A stretch of DNA of 21,573 nt from Larix sibirica (lineage: Eukaryota; Streptophyta; Pinopsida; Pinales; Pinaceae): positions 12,062 through 33,634 of the forward strand of contig NWUY0300028209.1 of the NCBI GenBank assembly GCA_004151065.3. Reading direction: 5' to 3'. Below the pieces are notes generated by a model. That model was not told the DNA's origin. It worked only from the letters and a program-made list of their open reading frames with translations, and did no database searches. This document shows positions 18,102 to 21,573 of the stretch, piece by piece. The position numbers were made by a program, and so were the translations under genes. Position 1 is the stretch's first letter; the number at the start of each line of letters is the position of its first letter.

Positions 18102-19984
18102 TACAAGATTAAAACCTCAATGTTATAACACTAATAATACAACATCAAAGTCATTGTTGACAGAATTTTCCTCTGGAACTCAATTCACATACAACCAAAG
18201 GATTAATAATTAAGTTCCCAAATCCAGACTTTAATTACAATCATAGGGTAGGCTCTAAGAAATAACCTAAAAGACCCTAATATCCCCAACCTTAGCTATT
18301 TTCAGATAATTAATGTCTTCCCAAAATTCAGATCTTTAAACTGATTCAAAAAATATGTTGAAGTTTTTCATTGAACCAAGATATATCCATTGACTAATAT
18401 CCACAAGGAAATAGAGGAAAAATAACCTAACTAACATTGAAATTAGGTACAAAACCAGGATAATTTTTATTTTTAATTATCACCCACCCTTCAAAGTGCC
18501 ACAAATGACCACACTCTCTAGAATGGGAAAATTTATGTTGGTTGATAACGATCTATAGCATGTGATTAGGGTGGTGATTAAAGGACAAATATTATATGTT
18601 ATCACTTGTGGAACCTCCTTACTTAGCACTAACCATAGTGATGGTAGTGGTCGTTTCTCATCTTCGGTTTCCTCTCATCTCCTCCAAATTTTCCCACCAT
18701 TGAAAAAAATACTAGACATATCCTCTTTTTCAAAATCTCTCCTACCATACAGACCTTGTCTTGGACTATCTGTGTTAACATCACTAGCACCAGTATTAAA
18801 CTAGAGCCATATTTTCCTGAAGCAAAGTCGGACAACTCCTCAAATAATCAAAGCATGTGGAAACCCATTACAAAGAGGAAGGTGGAAATGCGTGTTGGTT
18901 ACGTTGGGACTATTTATAGAGGTCTGCAAATTCAGTGGGATTGTGCCTCTATAATCAATAAGTACTCCATTTATGAGAGTTATATACCCTTTGAATCATT
19001 GTTTTCACAGATTTGTTGATGTTATTTAGTATGTAGGATGAATTTGAACTTACTGTGAGTATAATTTTCTACTACAATTGATTCAACGATAAAATTTATA
19101 TGTACATATTTATTATTTCTTTGCTATTACCTTTTCTAGAGTAAGAATCAATTCAAAATCCTCTTTATGTGAGAATTGAATGTTGATTGCAATGCCCATT
19201 TATTTATCTAGACAAAATTCAAGATAATGGGGGTCGTTTTGTGGGTATAAGGAATTAAACATTCCATTTCCATCATCATCACAATAAGCCCAACTTCACT
19301 AATACAAAAGAGAGTATATAAGATAATTATAATTGTTATATATCTACCTATAGAAAGACTCACAAGACTCTCATGGAAACATGGTGAGTTGACTCACTTG
19401 ACAAAAATGAACAAGATGGTGAATTTTCTAGTTAAAGTCAAGACTTAGTGACTCTTTATTGATTTCATGAGCTATCCGAGTACTTGCCAAGTCTTATCAA
19501 ACTTGATGAATCCATATATAGTCAAATTACATAAAGTAAAGCCTACCAAATAATAATGGGCACCGTTTGGCCCGATTTGTCCTAATACATATTTTCTTTC
19601 TTATGCACACGATAAGAACATATGTGAAATTTGTAATTAATGCATTTTTTTGTGATCTACGAGTTTTTCGACATTTACTTGAACATTCTATGCCTTTTAT
19701 AACTTATCTATTTTTTTTCTTATCTTTCAAAACTAATTTGACAGTTGGTTTTGAATTTTATTGTTTTTCACTCTAGCATTTTGTATGCCCTTAGTTGAGA
19801 AAATAACATATGTAATCCATTCCTCTTTGCTAGTAATTTCCCATTACCTTTATTTTGTACATACTAGCCTTCTACTTATGCAAATCACAATGATATTAGG
19901 TTCTCAGATCGTAGGCTCTCAATTCTTAGATCTAAAAACTCAAATTAAAAATTCAGATCCAAGAACTCTGTATTCAATGCCCAA

Positions 19985-20185
19985 GTAAAATGTGGTAGAG
20001 GTAAAAAAAACCGCTTAGGTAGTTAGTAAAATGGTCGAGCAAGTAAGTAAACATCTAGGAAAGAGGTAAAATGACTAACCATGGATAAAAATGCTTATGC
20101 GAATAGGTAAAACTCCTAGTCAAATATAAAAATACCCAAGCAAAATATAGAAACTCCCTAGCAAAAGACAAAATGCACAAGAAAA
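19985..20185. repeat. Decayed minisatellite, period about 20 bp
   Basis: The word GTAAAA or a close variant returns about every 19-23 bases, usually followed by a variable pair and a CTAG or CAAG-like word. Roughly ten units can be traced before the pattern fades near the run of CAAGAAAACAATC. Units are too diverged to give a firm consensus by eye. Confidence 0.5.
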
Positions 20186-20439
20186 CAATCAATTCACCCA
20201 ACAAAACTATTTTGAATGGTCATGGAGGATTACATAGTTGCAATTCACACATTCCAATGTAAGGGAATATTAACATGTATATACATAAGTGTTTTTTTCT
20301 TCTTCAAAATTTCAATAATTTTTAATATATAGAATATCATATTTACATTATTTTAAACTAAATCTATTTGACATATTCTATATTTTAATGCTAAGGACTG
20401 CATCTCATTTTCATTTGCATGATCTACTTATTAAGAAAT

Positions 20440-20499
20440 CTCTTTACGGGTGAAAAGAGATAAATTTCATTTAGGAACTCTCTTTATGGGTGAAAAGAG
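20440..20499. repeat. Duplicated hairpin, CTCTTT arms
   Basis: CTCTTT and AAAGAG form 6-bp arms around an 8-base loop at 20440-20459, and again at 20480-20499. The two copies differ by one base in the loop (C to T), with a period of 40 bp. Both are followed by ATAAA. It could be a folded RNA element or a relic of a small inverted-repeat insertion. Confidence 0.6.
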
Positions 20500-20569
20500 A
20501 TAAAACACACATGCAAACAATAAATTTTCCCAACAACTTCACCTAAAAAGACATGTAGGTGTTAATATT

Positions 20570-21573
20570 CATTTTAGTGATATAGATGATCACTTTACAT
20601 AGTTGGGTATGTTTATATGTGATATTTATGTTAATGGTGAACTAACCCACATCTTTCCTGGCTATCATATAGTTAGATTCCTAAAGTGACAAGGGGCACA
20701 CGATGTTTGGGACATCAAGAGGATAAAGAAGTGATATTAGTTTTCTTATGATTTAATTGTGAATTCCAATATTTCTATGACTTGTGGGTGAGTGTAGGTT
20801 TTGACAGAAATTGCAAATTGCCTAGAATGGTTGTTTGATGACAAGATTATAAGAAGAATAATTGCACAATATGGCTCAGTATAGGGTTTCAACCCTAGTT
20901 ATATCACGAGGGGTGGAGGTATTTCCCGCCATGTATAATCTGAAACCTGGACTCGAGGAAGGGTTGTGTGTAGGCACACTCCCCAAGTTGTGTGATGATG
21001 ACTGCCAATTTTTTTCTATTGAGGCTTGGTCGATATAGTCGATACTTCCTCTTACATTTTATGTATGGGGTTAGGTCAATATAGTTGATGCTCCAACATA
21101 TTCTAGTAGAGGAAAGGATAGGATGTAGACGATGGAAGAAGGTTAGGGAGGAAGGATAGTTTGAAGTAATTTAGAAGGATGCTGTGAGTTATTTATTTAA
21201 CAAATTGGTTTCTTTTGTGTGCTAAAAGTCTTACTTTACTCTTGGGTGATGATACGAGTATGTTGTGTTGTTTGCATTGAATTATTGTAAACTAGTTTCA
21301 TTGTTAGATGTTGAGAAATATATCTTATCTTGCATACTTGGATGAGAATGAGAGCATACTCGAACTATGCATTAGAGAAATGATTGTTTATAATTAGTAC
21401 ATGTGTGGGTATGTATACAATAACTACTTATATCTACATTGTGCATGTACACTATTATAATTAATTTATGTATTAATTACTAAATGAATGGTTAATGATT
21501 GTAGGGAGTATATTGAATAAATATAAATATCTAGTAGCATTAAATACCCTTCTTGACTTTCATTAATTGTTGA
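20570..21573 (+). mobile_element. Second copy of LTR-2, cut by the window end
   Basis: Direct-repeat partner of 14913-15879, starting CATTTTAGTGATATAG in both. By eye the better-aligned stretches look roughly 80-85 percent identical, so the copies are old if they are a pair. The first 300 bases of LTR-2 have no clear counterpart before 20570, so this copy is truncated or heavily diverged at its 5' end. The three dyad sites recur at 20882-20897, 21029-21043 and 21075-21089. The right end lies outside the window. Confidence 0.6.

Larger units (their letters stand above)
16585..20569. mobile_element. Internal region between the LTR-2 copies, no retroelement proteins seen
   Basis: I see no zinc knuckle, protease, reverse transcriptase, RNase H or integrase motifs on either strand. 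The longest frames are 140 codons (17005-17427, plus, low complexity) and 144 codons (17667-18101, minus, Cys-rich in its second half), and I recognise neither. Also present are a 37-bp tandem duplication (16978-17051), a decayed array of about 20 bp period (19985-20185) and a duplicated hairpin (20440-20499). This fits a non-autonomous, LARD-like element or a fully decayed one. Confidence 0.4.

Noticed and set aside
18562-19019. Adjacent 80- to 87-codon frames on both strands
   Set aside because: No family resemblance, no splice continuity and no codon pattern different from the surrounding spacer.

Overview
The window looks like nuclear DNA from a land plant with a large, repeat-rich genome. 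A gymnosperm is my best guess, at low confidence. The evidence is GT-AG introns, AT-rich spacers, LTR retrotransposons with an initiator-Met tRNA primer-binding site, a plant L1-type LINE carrying an RNase H domain, and plant-type CSTF77 and SDE3 protein sequence. Four single-N positions (905, 6868, 14740, 15395) mark assembly joins.

Layout. Positions 1-3506 appear to be the last part of a long intron, or the upstream flank, of a CSTF77 gene. This stretch is filled with a 22-bp tandem repeat, a minus-strand transposon-protein fragment, and a 5' LTR with its primer site and leader. The last two coding exons of CSTF77 lie at 3507-3731 and 3868-4031 (+), with a candidate poly(A) signal at 4307. 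Positions 4032-6868 are intergenic, with a tRNA-like SINE remnant and old tandem duplications. Positions 6869-9250 hold a decayed Ty3/gypsy gag-protease fragment, split by a 5'-truncated LINE (7116-9044) that is bounded by a perfect 12-bp target-site duplication. A three-exon SDE3/MOV10-like RNA helicase gene occupies 9704-13396 (+). From 14614 onward there is an LTR of about 2 kb with a degenerate primer site, about 4 kb of non-coding internal sequence, and a second related LTR copy (20570 to the window end).

The most interesting object is the SDE3-like gene. Its 577-codon reading frame is open across three exons with good splice sites, yet the Walker A lysine is threonine, the Walker B DEAG box is DIAG and motif III is altered. 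The protein ends just after motif III, without the second RecA domain. It is either a young pseudogene or an ATPase-dead, truncated paralogue of an RNA-silencing helicase. A second lead is a cluster of three short dyad-symmetric sites inside the large LTR. All three are kept as dyads in the second copy, and one has a counterpart in the unrelated-looking first LTR.

The two host genes both act on RNA (3'-end cleavage and RNA silencing), but nothing in the sequence ties them together functionally. I did not find a clearly new multi-gene system. Everything here was read by eye, without database searches.
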